Shown: positions 50,887 through 61,124, numbered from the stretch's first letter. The stretch is DNA of 64,000 bases from JABFXC01 sp045804265 (GCA_045804265.1 JBJMNK010000127.1:24341-88340); one strand, 5' to 3'. Numbers and translations are program-made. The notes: generated by a model not told the origin, from the letters alone.

Positions 50887-53800
50887 CTAGCCGAGCGATG
50901 CATAGTATCGGAGACCACCAGGAGTGGCGCGGAATCCGGCCGCGGCGAACGCCGGCGCGCGCGGGCTCGTCATCGCCGGACGCCCATCGATTGTCTCGAC
51001 GATGAGGTCGCGCGTCCCGCCCGCCGCGTCGTGGAGCGCACGCACCAGCGCCCGCGTCGCGGCGCCGAGTTCGTTCTCGGGGATCTCCGGCGCGACCGCG
51101 ATGCGCTTGCCGCGCCCTTCGCTCGAGAGGAGGACGCGTCCACCGCGCATCACCAGCAGCGCGTCGCGCCCGCGCGGGCGCTCGTGCACGGCGCGCGGTG
51201 TTTCCATCCGCAGCGAGTAGACGTTCGCCGGATCGCTGGCGCGGATAACCACGATCGGCGCCCCCGGGTCGCTCGCCGCCGCGCGCAGCTGCTCGACGGC
51301 TTCGGGAAGCGCGAACTGTGCGCCGGCGAGTCCGCGCACGAAGTACCCGCGTCGCACCTCGCCGCGCAGCTCGAGCTTCCGCAGCTCGTAGTAGATCGAG
51401 CGCCATGGCACCGCCGGCTTCTCACGACGCCACCAGTCGCGCGACACGATCCCGTAGCGATCCAGCCATTGTCTCGCCACACGCTCGGCGCGCTCGTCAT
51501 CGGGGAGTGGGGCACCGAGCACCCCCGGAGTGCGAAGCAGCGTCCATCGGCCTTGCCAGACCGCATTCTCGTCGCGCGCGCCCGGCTGGTCCGGCCGACG
51601 CCACTTCGGGAGCCGCCGCAGGTTCGCCCGCCGCTGCACGACCGGTCGCGACGCGGTGAATCCCTCGGGGAGCCAGCGCGTCGGATCGGGGGCGACGCCG
51701 CGCCCCGGCGCCGTCGGCATTGTCCGCCAACGCGCGACGTCGCGCGCCGCATCGGGAGCGTCGCTCGTGACCAGCGCCGCCGCCACCAGCTCGCGCAATC
51801 CGTCGCGCACCTGGCGCGGCCTGAGCTCCGTCACGCCGACGATGTCGGCGAAGAAGCTCGCGCCCTGCTTCGCCAGCGCGTCGCGTACTGCGGCGGCGAG
51901 CTCGCCTAACGGTGGATCGGCCCCGGCCTCGAGCCAGAGCTGCCCCGTCCCGCGCTCGAAGAAGCGGATCCCCGTGAGCGTTCGCACTCCCGCCTTCTCG
52001 TCGAGCACACCGGTGCCCGACCAGACCAGCTCACCGGCGAGCCCGAGGCGAGCGAGATCCTCGTCGCTGAATCCGTCGACGCGGACGGGGAGGTAGTCGC
52101 GCCACCATCCATCGGCAGGGCGCGCCAACCCGTAGAGCTGGCGGACCGCCGCCGCCGCTCCACTCGTCCCCCGCAGCCGGTCGCGTTCGTCCACGTGCTG
52201 CCAGCGCTGGAGAAATGCCGCCAGCACCGGGATCTCCACCGCCTCCACCGCGCGCCGCGCCGCGGCCAACTCTCGTCGCCGCGCCTGCTCGAGCACCGGC
52301 CGCGTCACCCACCGTGGCTCGCTCCCCGCCGAGTCGACGCGGACGAGCCGCTTCGCTCGCTCCCATTCTCCGAGGCGGACGAGCAGCCTCCGCTCGCCTA
52401 ACGCGTAGCGGGCGCGGATGTCGGCCACCGATACCGGGCCGGCCAGCGTCAGCCACCGCCAGAGCACCTCACGCCGCGCGGCGGCGCGCGTGAGCGACGC
52501 GTGCCGGAGCACGTCGGGGACCGCGTCCCGCGCCGGCACCTCGCCCAGCTCCGCGCCACGGCGCACCATCGTCGCATCGTCGAACCCGAATGCCGCCGCG
52601 TAGCGCGAGAACGTCTCGGTGAGGATGAGCCGCCACTGGATCTCGCCGCTTGCCGTTCCGCCGTTCGCCGTTCCGCTGCCTGCCGTTCCGCCGTTCGTCG
52701 TGCCGGCGCTCGTCGGGATCGGAACGCCGATCACGCGACCGGCCGCGAGCAGCTCGCCTAACGGTTCGCCGCGCACTCCTTCGTCCGCGGTCGCGATCCG
52801 TTGCTCGGCTTCCTCCCGCGTCAGATCGCCGGCGCGGTCGATGAGGATCGCCAGCTCGTCGGCGGTGCGCGCCCGCCGCCCGGCCGCGGTCCCGCGCCGC
52901 GCGGCCAGCACCTCCTCGACCGCGGCCAGCGTCGCATCCTCAGGCACGTTCTCGCCGCTGATCCCCTGCAGCAGCGCCCGGTCGAGCGATAGCATCGCCG
53001 CCCGCTGCTCGGCGCGCGGCGTGTCGTCGCCGTACATCCAGTCCATCACGAAGCCGAACTGCAGGCTGGCCGCGAAGGGCGACGCGATCTCGGTCTCGAC
53101 GCTGCGGATCGCGATCCGCCCCTCATGGATCTCCTGCAGGACGTGATGCAACGCCGGCATGTCGAACGCGTCCTGCAGCACGTCGCGATACGTCTCGACC
53201 AGGATCGGGAACGACGGGAACGACCGCACGGCCTCGAGCAGGTCAAGCGACTTGAGGCGCTGCAGCCAGAGCGGCATCCGCCGCCGCGGATTGCCGCGCG
53301 CCAGCAACAGCGCCCGCGCCGCGTTCATCCGGAACCGCGCGCCGAACAGCGACGTCGTCCCGACCTCGTCGAGGACCCGCCGTTCCGCTTCCGCCGCCGT
53401 GAGGCCTAACAGCGCCGAGACCGGCGCCGACTCCTTCAGGTCGGGGAGGCGCAGCATGATCCCGTCGTCGGTCGTCAGCACCTGGACGTCGGTGACTTCC
53501 TCAGCGTCAGGCGAGCGGGCCAGCCGGCCGACCATCTCCCGCGCCCGCTGTGCCAGCGCCATCCCCCACGGCGCGTTGACGCGGCCGCCGAACGGCGCGT
53601 GCAGCACGATGCGCACGGCGCCGGTGTCGTCGCGGAACTGCTCGAGCAGCAGCGTCCGCTCGTCGGGAACGATTCCGGTCGCCGCCTTCTGCTGGTGCAC
53701 GTACTCGACCATCGAGCGGATCGTCGCCTCGTCCGCGTCATAACGCGCCATCAGCGCGTCGAGCGCGGCCCGATCGCGCGTGTCATCCAGTGCGCGCCTG

Positions 53801-55692
53801 AGCGCGCCGACACGTTCGGTGAGGTGCGCCGAGCGCGCGCCGTACTCGCCGTGCCAGAACGGCATCCGCGCCGGCGAGCCCGGTGCCGGCGTGACGATGA
53901 CGCGATCATGCTCGATCGATCCGACCCGCCACGTGCTCGACCCGAGCTGGAACACGTCGCCGATGCGCGTCTCGTGCACGAACTCCTCATCGAGCTCGCC
54001 TAACCGTGTGCGGTCGGGGAGCGTCACCGCGTACAGCCCGCGATCGGGGATCGTCCCGCCGGAGATCACCGCCGCCATGCGGCTCGCCCGTCCCGCGGCG
54101 ACCAGCCCGGTGAGCTTGTCCCAGACGAGCTTCGCGTCGAGCGACGCGGCGACATCGGCCGGATACTTTCCGGCGAGCATCGCCAGCGTCTCGTCGAACG
54201 CCGCACGCGGCAGCCGGTGATATGGGTAGCTGCGCCGCACCATCACGAACAGGTCGTCCGCGGTCCAGTCGTCGACGCTCGCCGCTGCGACCAGCACCTG
54301 GCTCAGCACGTCGAGGGGATTCTGCACGACCTTCGTCGGCTCGACGTCGCCATCGCGCATCGCATCGGCGATCGCCAGGATCTCGAGCGCGTCATCGCGG
54401 AACGTCGGCACGAACAGCCCCCGGCTCACCGCGCCTAACGTGTGGCCGGCGCGCCCGATCCGCTGCAGCCCCGCGGCGACCCGTTTCGGCGACTGTAGCT
54501 GGATCACCAGGTCCACCGAGCCGATGTCGATCCCGAGCTCGAGTGAGCTCGTCGTCATCAGCGCCCGCAGCTCGCCGGCCTTGAGTCGCTGCTCGAGCAG
54601 CAGCCGTCGCTCGCGCGACAGCGACCCGTGATACGGCTGCGCGAGCTCTTCCTCGGCGAGCGCGTTGACGCGTCCCGCCATCCGCTCCGCCTGCGCGCGG
54701 TTGTTGACGAAGATCAGCGTCGTCCGCGCCTGCCGGATCCGGTCGAGCACGAGCGGCGCGACCGACGTCCAGATCGTCCCGCCGACGTTGCCGAGGTCGG
54801 GAACCGGCGAGCGGACCGCGGTCTCGATCGTCTTCACCAGCCCGCAGTCGACAACGGTCACCGGCCGGAACGACGGCGTGGCGTCTTCACCCAGCGGGCG
54901 CGTCTCGCATCCACCGAGAAAGCGCGCGATCTCGTCGAGCGGCCGCTGCGTCGCCGAGAGGCCGATGCGCTGCGGCGAGCGACCGAGGAGATGTTCGAGC
55001 CGCTCGAGCGTGAGGGCGAGATGCGATCCGCGTTTCCCGCCGGCCAGCGCGTGGATCTCGTCGATGATCACGACGCGAAGCGCCGCGAACATCCCGCGCC
55101 CCTTCACGCTGGTGAGCAGGATGTGCAGCGACTCCGGCGTCGTGATCAGGATGTGCGGCGACTTGCGCAGCATCCTCGCCCGGTCGCGGGCCGGCGTGTC
55201 GCCCGTGCGCACGCCGACGCGGATCTCGGGGAAGGGAACGCTCGCCTTCTCGAACCGCCGTTCGAGCTCGGCCAGCGGCCCCTCGAGGTTGCGCTGGACG
55301 TCGTTGCCTAACGCCTTGAGTGGCGAGATGTAGAGGACATGGACACCGTTGGCGAGCGGCGCCTCGCTCCCGCGGACGATCAGCTCGTTCAGCTCCCAGA
55401 GGAACGCCGCCAGCGTCTTCCCGGTGCCGGTCGGCGCGAGGATCAGCGTGTGCTCCCCGCGCCCGATCGCCGGCCACCCCGCCCGCTGCGGATCACTCGG
55501 TGCGCCTAACGTTTCGCTGAACCACTCCCGCACCAGCGGATGAAACGGCGCCAGCGCCGATTTCCCAGCCGCACGCTTGGCGGTGGCGCCTTTCGCGGTG
55601 GCGCCTTTCGCGGTGGCGCCTTTCGCGGCGCCACTCTTCGGAGTCGCGCCTTCCCCCGCACCTCTCTTCTTGCCCCGTTTCTTCTCGCTCAT
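50887..55692 (-). CDS. lhr: Lhr-type ATP-dependent DNA helicase
   Basis: This 1601-residue superfamily-2 helicase has a Q-motif-like PFHPLVREWF, Walker A LAPTGTGKT, motif Ia YISPLKALGND, Walker B/DEIH, SAT (LSATQRP) and motif VI QRIGRAGHT, followed by the long Lhr winged-helix and C-terminal domains. It unwinds RNA:DNA or DNA with 3'-5' polarity and is tied to DNA repair. The N-terminus holds AKGAT repeats, basic and probably disordered. An insert near residues 970-990 has GT/GGT-type repeats. It uses eight or more GCCTAACG words (Leu-Gly). No Lhr-associated nuclease or other repair gene is next to it. Confidence 0.92.
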   Translation of the reverse strand: MSEKKRGKKRGAGEGATPKSGAAKGATAKGATAKGATAKRAAGKSALAPFHPLVREWFSETLGAPSDPQRAGWPAIGRGEHTLILAPTGTGKTLAAFLWELNELIVRGSEAPLANGVHVLYISPLKALGNDVQRNLEGPLAELERRFEKASVPFPEIRVGVRTGDTPARDRARMLRKSPHILITTPESLHILLTSVKGRGMFAALRVVIIDEIHALAGGKRGSHLALTLERLEHLLGRSPQRIGLSATQRPLDEIARFLGGCETRPLGEDATPSFRPVTVVDCGLVKTIETAVRSPVPDLGNVGGTIWTSVAPLVLDRIRQARTTLIFVNNRAQAERMAGRVNALAEEELAQPYHGSLSRERRLLLEQRLKAGELRALMTTSSLELGIDIGSVDLVIQLQSPKRVAAGLQRIGRAGHTLGAVSRGLFVPTFRDDALEILAIADAMRDGDVEPTKVVQNPLDVLSQVLVAAASVDDWTADDLFVMVRRSYPYHRLPRAAFDETLAMLAGKYPADVAASLDAKLVWDKLTGLVAAGRASRMAAVISGGTIPDRGLYAVTLPDRTRLGELDEEFVHETRIGDVFQLGSSTWRVGSIEHDRVIVTPAPGSPARMPFWHGEYGARSAHLTERVGALRRALDDTRDRAALDALMARYDADEATIRSMVEYVHQQKAATGIVPDERTLLLEQFRDDTGAVRIVLHAPFGGRVNAPWGMALAQRAREMVGRLARSPDAEEVTDVQVLTTDDGIMLRLPDLKESAPVSALLGLTAAEAERRVLDEVGTTSLFGARFRMNAARALLLARGNPRRRMPLWLQRLKSLDLLEAVRSFPSFPILVETYRDVLQDAFDMPALHHVLQEIHEGRIAIRSVETEIASPFAASLQFGFVMDWMYGDDTPRAEQRAAMLSLDRALLQGISGENVPEDATLAAVEEVLAARRGTAAGRRARTADELAILIDRAGDLTREEAEQRIATADEGVRGEPLGELLAAGRVIGVPIPTSAGTTNGGTAGSGTANGGTASGEIQWRLILTETFSRYAAAFGFDDATMVRRGAELGEVPARDAVPDVLRHASLTRAAARREVLWRWLTLAGPVSVADIRARYALGERRLLVRLGEWERAKRLVRVDSAGSEPRWVTRPVLEQARRRELAAARRAVEAVEIPVLAAFLQRWQHVDERDRLRGTSGAAAAVRQLYGLARPADGWWRDYLPVRVDGFSDEDLARLGLAGELVWSGTGVLDEKAGVRTLTGIRFFERGTGQLWLEAGADPPLGELAAAVRDALAKQGASFFADIVGVTELRPRQVRDGLRELVAAALVTSDAPDAARDVARWRTMPTAPGRGVAPDPTRWLPEGFTASRPVVQRRANLRRLPKWRRPDQPGARDENAVWQGRWTLLRTPGVLGAPLPDDERAERVARQWLDRYGIVSRDWWRREKPAVPWRSIYYELRKLELRGEVRRGYFVRGLAGAQFALPEAVEQLRAAASDPGAPIVVIRASDPANVYSLRMETPRAVHERPRGRDALLVMRGGRVLLSSEGRGKRIAVAPEIPENELGAATRALVRALHDAAGGTRDLIVETIDGRPAMTSPRAPAFAAAGFRATPGGLRYYASLG

Positions 55693-55760
55693 CGCCCTTC
55701 AACTAGGCGACGAATGTGCCGCGCGGCCAGAGCGCCAATCCACCCTCCAACTCGCAGCCC

Positions 55761-55808
55761 TGACCCCCGACCCCTGACCCCTGACCCCTGAGCGACCCCC
55801 GACCCCTG
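55761..55808. repeat. TGACCCC heptamer array
   Basis: TGACCCCCGACCCCTGACCC and further units repeat TGACCCC about six times with C-rich variants. Read on the other strand this is the GGGGTCA unit of the array at 28207. It sits in the gap between the Lhr gene start and the glycine-zipper lipoprotein gene. Confidence 0.85.
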
Positions 55809-55819
55809 CTTGCCCCGCA

Positions 55820-56719
55820 CTACGCCGCGTTCAGCGTCACCCGAAGTGCCGTCCCCGCCGGCAGGCATCCTTCATACTTTCTCGTCGCCCGCCCCGCGAC
55901 CGCGCCGGCCACTCCGCCCGCGGCCGCGCCGATCACCGTTCCTTTGGTGTTGTGCCCGATCACCTGGCCGAGGATCGCGCCGGCGATCGCCCCCGCGGCT
56001 GCCTTCTTCGCATCGCTCGATGATGGCGTCGTGTTGATCTTCTGCAGCCCCCCGTCGGCGGTCACCGTCGTCCCGTTGCCGGGATAGTCGACGCCGTTCG
56101 CCGAAATCGCGCGGACGCGGAAGACGATGCGCGACGCCTCGGGATGCGCATTGTCGATCTGCATGTCCGCGACTTCGAGCACCACGGTCGATCCGGCCGG
56201 GATCGTCCCAGCACCCGGGCCGCTCGTCTGGTTCACGTGCGCGACGAACTTGTCGCCCACTCGGTTGCTCGTGCAGACCGCCGACGCGGTGCTCATCGCC
56301 AGCGAGGTGCCCGCGAGCCCGCTCCCGCGATCACCGGACGATGATCCCGTTGCCGGCGCAGCGACTGGTGACTCGACCGCCGGCCTCGCCGTCGTCGCGG
56401 CTGGCGTCTCCGCTGCCGGACGTGGTGCATTCGCGACACGCGTCGACGTCGCAGGGTGCGGCTGCGCGACCGGTCGCGGCGTCGTCGACTTCACCGCCGG
56501 CGCCTTCGGCGTGACGCGGACCTTCGCGTTAGGGTTTGGCGCGGTGTCGGCGGGAATGAAGTTCGGTACCGTCTGCCCGGCCATCGACAGGTCGCGTGCG
56601 AGCGAGCTGTCGACCGCGGGCGCCGCATCCTTCCGTGAGCACGCAGCCGCGAGCATCAGTGATGCCGCGATCAGCGGTGCACTGCGCAGGTGCCTGACGA
56701 TGAAGAGTCGCGAATCCAT
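55820..56719 (-). CDS. Glycine-zipper lipoprotein
   Basis: This 299-residue protein has a lipobox AAAC after a signal sequence, a long Ala/Pro/Thr-rich linker (about residues 55-135), a beta-rich domain (KFVAHVNQTSGPGAG through FRVRAISANGV) and a C-terminal glycine-zipper hairpin, AGAIAGAILGQVIG and VIGAAAGGVAGAVAG. Such hairpins insert in the outer membrane, as in OmpA-like or SlyB-type lipoproteins. The linker suggests it spans the periplasm. The start at 56719 is divergent from the SusC-like gene. Confidence 0.75.
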   Translation of the reverse strand: MDSRLFIVRHLRSAPLIAASLMLAAACSRKDAAPAVDSSLARDLSMAGQTVPNFIPADTAPNPNAKVRVTPKAPAVKSTTPRPVAQPHPATSTRVANAPRPAAETPAATTARPAVESPVAAPATGSSSGDRGSGLAGTSLAMSTASAVCTSNRVGDKFVAHVNQTSGPGAGTIPAGSTVVLEVADMQIDNAHPEASRIVFRVRAISANGVDYPGNGTTVTADGGLQKINTTPSSSDAKKAAAGAIAGAILGQVIGHNTKGTVIGAAAGGVAGAVAGRATRKYEGCLPAGTALRVTLNAA

Positions 56720-56873
56720 GGTCGGTTCGTCGAGGAGATGAAAGCGTTCTAACAGTCAATTGTCATACCCGCGCTCCTTGATCGGGTTCGATGGCGGTGC
56801 CGCCCGGACGATGGTACCTTCGCCGGGCGGCATGCCACCGGTCCCGCGTCCTGCCGTCGAGGCTCTCCCCCCA

Positions 56874-59525
56874 ATGATACCGACCTCCTCACGCATCGTG
56901 CTCGCGCGAGTAGCGCTCATCGCGCTCTTCGGCGCTGTGCTCACCGTTCGGGTTTCAGCGCAGTCGGCGCCGGGTGCGCCGCCGCCCGCGGGCGCCGACG
57001 TGATCGTCATCGTTCCCGACTCGCTCTCCAGTGTTCCGCGCACGCTCAGTGAGCTGCTGCGCGATTACGTCGCTTCGGCGTCGGTCAATCGTTCCAGCGG
57101 TGGACTCGGCGCGAGCGCGTTCGTCTCGCTGCGTGACGCGTCGGCCATGCGAGGTGACGATCCACTCGTGGTCATCGATGGTGTGCGACAGGTGAGCTAC
57201 CGCACGACGATCGACACGCTCAGCCGCCGGTCCCCTTCCATCCTCGACGACATCATGCTCGACGATGTCGCGCGCGTCGAGGTGCTGAGCGGGCCGGCCG
57301 CGGCGGCGGGCTACGGCTACGACGGGCAGCGCGGCGTGATCGTGGTGACGACCAGGGAGCCGGGACATGGTCGTCCGACGCTCCGCGCAAGCATCACGAC
57401 GAGCGCCGGTGACGACAACGCCGACTACGCGCGCAATCTGGCCCGGGTGAGTGCCTCGGGCATCGCCTGCCCATACAACTACGAGACGGCCGGGTTCTGC
57501 ACCGCCACCCGCACCTCGACCTACACGCCTTTGCTCGACCGGAGCCCTTTCCGCGATGCGCAGCAGGCGCGCGTCCACCTCGGTGCCAGCGGCGGTCTCG
57601 CAGCGTTAGGCTATGCCGCATCGTTAGGCTACGAGCGCGGGATCGGCACCATGGATGCCGATGGCGCCGACCGTGCCGTCGCCTCGCTGAGGCTGGCGAT
57701 GCCCATCGCCGGCAGGGTCCGGGCCTCCCTCGTCTCGTCGGCGACGGCGCGTGGCGTCACCTTGCCGGCCGACGGGTATTCGTCGCTGTTCGCGGCCGGA
57801 CTCGGTGGCGGTCCGCTCGATTGCAGCCCCACCACCCCGTGCGGAAACGATTCGGTCTCGGGTGGTTACGCCGGCACCCCGCTCTCCTGGCTCGCGCCAC
57901 GCGGTCCCCATCGTCGAATCGGCCACCTGGGCGAAGCGCTCACAGTCGATGTCGACGCCACGTCCAGCCTCTCGCTGCGGACGACGGTGAGCGGCGACGT
58001 CTTTCGCGACAAGGCCGGGCTCCGCGACACTGTCGCGCCCGGGGCGGTGCCCGGGATGTCGAAGACGACGGCGAGGGAGCGCAACTGGCGCGTCGATGGT
58101 GGCGAGGAGGCGCGGTTCGCGACCCGAGTCGGCGGCGTCGCATCCACCACGACTGTCGCAGTGCGCGGTCACTTCGAGCGGAGCCACGACGAGAACGCCA
58201 CCTATAGCGTCATCTATCCGCCACAATTTCCGCCCGGACTCTCCTCTGGCTCCTGGAGCTGGAGCTGGTTGTTTCGAAATCGCTACGAGGCGTCGCTCGA
58301 CCAGCGCTTCGCCTGGAGCGATCGGGGAACGGTCGGCTTTGGCCTCATGCGAACGAAGACGACGGGCGGAAAGGACGGGCCGCATCTGCCCGTGACGCTC
58401 GACCCGCGCATCGATGGCGCGTATCGCGTCGTATCGCCGGCCGCACCGTTAGGCGCGCTCACTTCGCTCCGGCTGCGAAGCGCATGGGGGCAGGCCAGCG
58501 GTCACGATGGGCGGCTGTTCGTCGATCCCCGCATCCTGCCGAGCATCCTCTACTATCCGCCCACCGGTTACGGCGGCTATGGTACCGCGCCGGTCCCGAA
58601 GTATCCGCCGGATCGCTCCGCCGAGCTCGAAGGCGGCTTCGATGCCGCCTTCGCTCCGGCCGAGACGCGTCTGTCGGTGACCGGGTTCCGTCGGCGTGAG
58701 ACGCTCAGGCACCCGTACGTGTCGGCCCTCGCAACCGACGACGTGAACGGGGCGATCACCCGCAAGGTGAACGGCGGCGAGCTGCGCGCCGAGGCGACAC
58801 CTGTCTCGAGTGAGCTGGCGCGACTGCACCTGCGTGGACAGCTCGCCGTGTCGCATGACCGTGTCAGCGGGATCAAGCGCCTGCCGATTACCTCGCCGCA
58901 GCAGCTCGGCTACACGCTCGACATTGCGAATGGGGCGTCGTGGAACTCGCTTCACACGCTCGACTACAGCTGGTCGGACGCCAACGCCAACGGCGTGATC
59001 GACCGCGACGAAGTGCTGCTCTCGAACACCGACCCCGCACGGCAACGGTCCCGTCCCTCGACGATCGGATCGCTCACGACCGATCTCGAGATCGCACGAT
59101 CGATCACCATCACCGCGCTGCTGGATCATGTCGGTGGATACCGCGTCGTCGACATGACGTCGGGATACCAGTGTATGCGCGGCGTTTGTCCGGCCCTCAA
59201 CGATCGGAATGCGTCGCTCGCCTCACAAGCCGCGGCGGTCGCCGCGCTGATGCGGCGGAGCGCGGCCGGCTTCACCGTCCCGGGCGACGCGACCCGGCTG
59301 CGGGAGCTTTCGCTCGCGTGGCGCTCGGCGCGCGCCGCGGCGGCGGTGCAGGCTTCGTCGCTCGCGGTGACGCTGTCGGCATACGACCTTGCAAGCTGGA
59401 CGCGCGCCAAGGGCGTTCACCCCGAGACCGATGTCCCCCCGATCGGGGTTCGCAGCATGTACACGTGGTCCGTCGTCCAGCCGATCCCGCGCACGGTCGC
59501 CCTCCGCGTGGCGCTCACCTATTGA
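56874..59525 (+). CDS. SusC/TonB-dependent-receptor-like outer-membrane protein
   Basis: This 883-residue protein has a signal peptide (MIPTSSRIVLARVALIALFG through VSAQ) and a TonB plug domain: LVVIDGVRQ, DIMLDDVARVEVLSGPAAAAGYG and GVIVVTTR. These are the plug blocks of SusC-type receptors. The barrel then runs to FALRVALTY. A calcium-like loop DANANGVIDRDE lies at about residue 705. No SusD partner or TonB box is obvious, so the ligand is unknown. In-frame ATGs upstream (56760, 56832) are possible but would put non-signal sequence first. Two GTTAGGC words lie 18 bases apart at 57605 and 57623. Confidence 0.78.
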   Translation: MIPTSSRIVLARVALIALFGAVLTVRVSAQSAPGAPPPAGADVIVIVPDSLSSVPRTLSELLRDYVASASVNRSSGGLGASAFVSLRDASAMRGDDPLVVIDGVRQVSYRTTIDTLSRRSPSILDDIMLDDVARVEVLSGPAAAAGYGYDGQRGVIVVTTREPGHGRPTLRASITTSAGDDNADYARNLARVSASGIACPYNYETAGFCTATRTSTYTPLLDRSPFRDAQQARVHLGASGGLAALGYAASLGYERGIGTMDADGADRAVASLRLAMPIAGRVRASLVSSATARGVTLPADGYSSLFAAGLGGGPLDCSPTTPCGNDSVSGGYAGTPLSWLAPRGPHRRIGHLGEALTVDVDATSSLSLRTTVSGDVFRDKAGLRDTVAPGAVPGMSKTTARERNWRVDGGEEARFATRVGGVASTTTVAVRGHFERSHDENATYSVIYPPQFPPGLSSGSWSWSWLFRNRYEASLDQRFAWSDRGTVGFGLMRTKTTGGKDGPHLPVTLDPRIDGAYRVVSPAAPLGALTSLRLRSAWGQASGHDGRLFVDPRILPSILYYPPTGYGGYGTAPVPKYPPDRSAELEGGFDAAFAPAETRLSVTGFRRRETLRHPYVSALATDDVNGAITRKVNGGELRAEATPVSSELARLHLRGQLAVSHDRVSGIKRLPITSPQQLGYTLDIANGASWNSLHTLDYSWSDANANGVIDRDEVLLSNTDPARQRSRPSTIGSLTTDLEIARSITITALLDHVGGYRVVDMTSGYQCMRGVCPALNDRNASLASQAAAVAALMRRSAAGFTVPGDATRLRELSLAWRSARAAAAVQASSLAVTLSAYDLASWTRAKGVHPETDVPPIGVRSMYTWSVVQPIPRTVALRVALTY

Positions 59526-59541
59526 CGCGCGTCAGCATCAC

Positions 59542-60258
59542 ATGAGCACCGCCCCCGACGCCACGAACCAGTTCGATGCCCTCCGCGATGCGATCCTCCG
59601 CGGGATGGCACATGCGCTCAGCAATCGTGTCGCAGCGTTAGGCGGGGTGAGCATGCTCGCCGACCCGGGACAGATCTGGACCGAGCGGCTGTCGAAGGCG
59701 CTGCAGGACGAGGCGCGGCGCCTCGAGGAGATCCTTCGCCTGATGCGGCTGCTGCCTAACGATGGACGCGGGGAGCCTGGTGCGGTCGAGCTCCAGCCAC
59801 TCATCCCCGACGTCGTCGCGCTCCATGCCTACAACTCGGCGCTGCTCCAGGTCGAGTGCGCGACAGTCCATGACCGCGAGACGATGCCGGTGTACGCCAA
59901 CCGGCCGCAGCTCGTCCACGCACTTCTCCTCGCCATCGACACCGGCAAGCGGCACGCGATGGCTCGCGGCGCACGGGTCGTCGTCAGCTACGCCGGTGAT
60001 TCCGAACGGGTGATGATCCGCGTCGCCACCGAACCGTCGGCCAACGCCCGCCCCGCAAACGGCGGCGGTGACTCGGGTGCCGCTCCGACCGCGGCGATGG
60101 AGGCCGTGCTTCCGTCGGCGATCGCGCGCGTCGGCGGCTCGTTTCCCGTCGCGATCAGTGCGGATGACGGCGCGCTTCGCATCGAGATCAGCGTCCCGAC
60201 GCTCGCCGCGGGACGCCGAAGCGAGCGGTCCGCGAGCGCGGCGCGGCCGGTCGGCTGA
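59542..60258 (+). CDS. Degenerate histidine-kinase-like protein
   Basis: This 238-residue protein has a dimerisation-like helix with GMAHALSNRVAALGG, His24 in a histidine-kinase-like HxLxN position, followed by a coiled helix. A HATPase-like half follows (about residues 75-215), ending in GGSFPVAISADDGALRIEISVP, but I find no N-box NAxxH and no GxGL motif. It may be a phosphotransfer or scaffold protein in a kinase pathway. A start with weak ribosome-site support is 59542. It is convergent with the FliA-type sigma gene, seven bases apart. Confidence 0.55.
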   Translation: MSTAPDATNQFDALRDAILRGMAHALSNRVAALGGVSMLADPGQIWTERLSKALQDEARRLEEILRLMRLLPNDGRGEPGAVELQPLIPDVVALHAYNSALLQVECATVHDRETMPVYANRPQLVHALLLAIDTGKRHAMARGARVVVSYAGDSERVMIRVATEPSANARPANGGGDSGAAPTAAMEAVLPSAIARVGGSFPVAISADDGALRIEISVPTLAAGRRSERSASAARPVG

Positions 60259-60264
60259 GCAGCG

Positions 60265-61020
60265 TCAGGCTACCGCGGCGAACGAAGGCATCATCGCCGC
60301 GCGGAGCCGCGCGAGCGCCTTCGTTCGGATCTGCGACACGCGAGACTCGGTCACGCCGAGGACGGTCGCGATTTCGTGCAGCTTGAGCTCCTCGTAGTAG
60401 CAGAGCGTCAACACCGTTCGCTCCTGCTCGTTGAGCCGCGTGATCGCCTGATGCAGCAACGCGACCTCCTGCTCGCGGTTGAGCAGGTCGTCCGCGCCGC
60501 GTGCATCGTCGAACAGCACGTCGGTGAGCGAACCGCGCCGCTCATCCTCGTCACCGGTAGTCCGATCGAGCGGAACGAGAGCTGCGCCCGCGATCTCGGC
60601 CTCCCATCGCCAGACCCGTGGGATGTCGAGATCGAGGCGCGCCGCGAGCTCGCGATCTGCCGGCCGTCGGCCCAGCGCGTGGGAAAGCTCCTCTCGCGCC
60701 ATCGCCAGCTCTCGTGCCTTCCGCCTGACCGACCGCGAAACGTGATCGAATCGCCGTAGCTCGTCGAGGATCGCGCCGCGGATCCGCGGCGCGGCAAAGG
60801 TGCTGAAAGCGAGGCCGCGCGATGGATCGAAGCTCTCGAGCGCTCCGATCAAGCCGAGCGTTCCGGCGCCAAGCAGCTCGCCGAAATCGGCTGCCGACGA
60901 CAGCTTTCGCGCGAGCTGGCGGGCAACGAAATGCACCAACCCGAGGTGCTCGGCGAGCAACGCGTCGCGCGCGTCATCGTCCCCCGCGGCATGCGCGGTC
61001 CAGCGCAGATCGGTGGCCAA
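60265..61020 (-). CDS. FliA/WhiG-type alternative sigma factor
   Basis: Starting at TTG 61020 the product is 251 residues, the family's usual length. Region 2 reads LVHFVARQLARKLS and GTLGLIGALESFDPSRGLAFSTFAAPRIRGAILDELR; region 4 reads ERTVLTLCYYEELKLHEIATVLGVTESRVSQIRTKAL. This is the FliA/sigma-28 group, which controls flagella or related motility in other bacteria. The TTG has GGAGGAAGG at a good distance; the ATG at 61164 would add 48 residues with no coding signal and would cover a sigma-54-like promoter. No flagellar genes are in this window. Confidence 0.88.
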   Translation of the reverse strand: MATDLRWTAHAAGDDDARDALLAEHLGLVHFVARQLARKLSSAADFGELLGAGTLGLIGALESFDPSRGLAFSTFAAPRIRGAILDELRRFDHVSRSVRRKARELAMAREELSHALGRRPADRELAARLDLDIPRVWRWEAEIAGAALVPLDRTTGDEDERRGSLTDVLFDDARGADDLLNREQEVALLHQAITRLNEQERTVLTLCYYEELKLHEIATVLGVTESRVSQIRTKALARLRAAMMPSFAAVA

Positions 61021-61124
61021 GGTCCTTCCTCCGGGACGTGATGAGGACTGCAGCGCGCTGGAAAGGCGGCACGTTTCCGCTTCCCGCTCGACAACTGGTG
61101 CGCGTACTGTCGGGTTCTTTAAAG

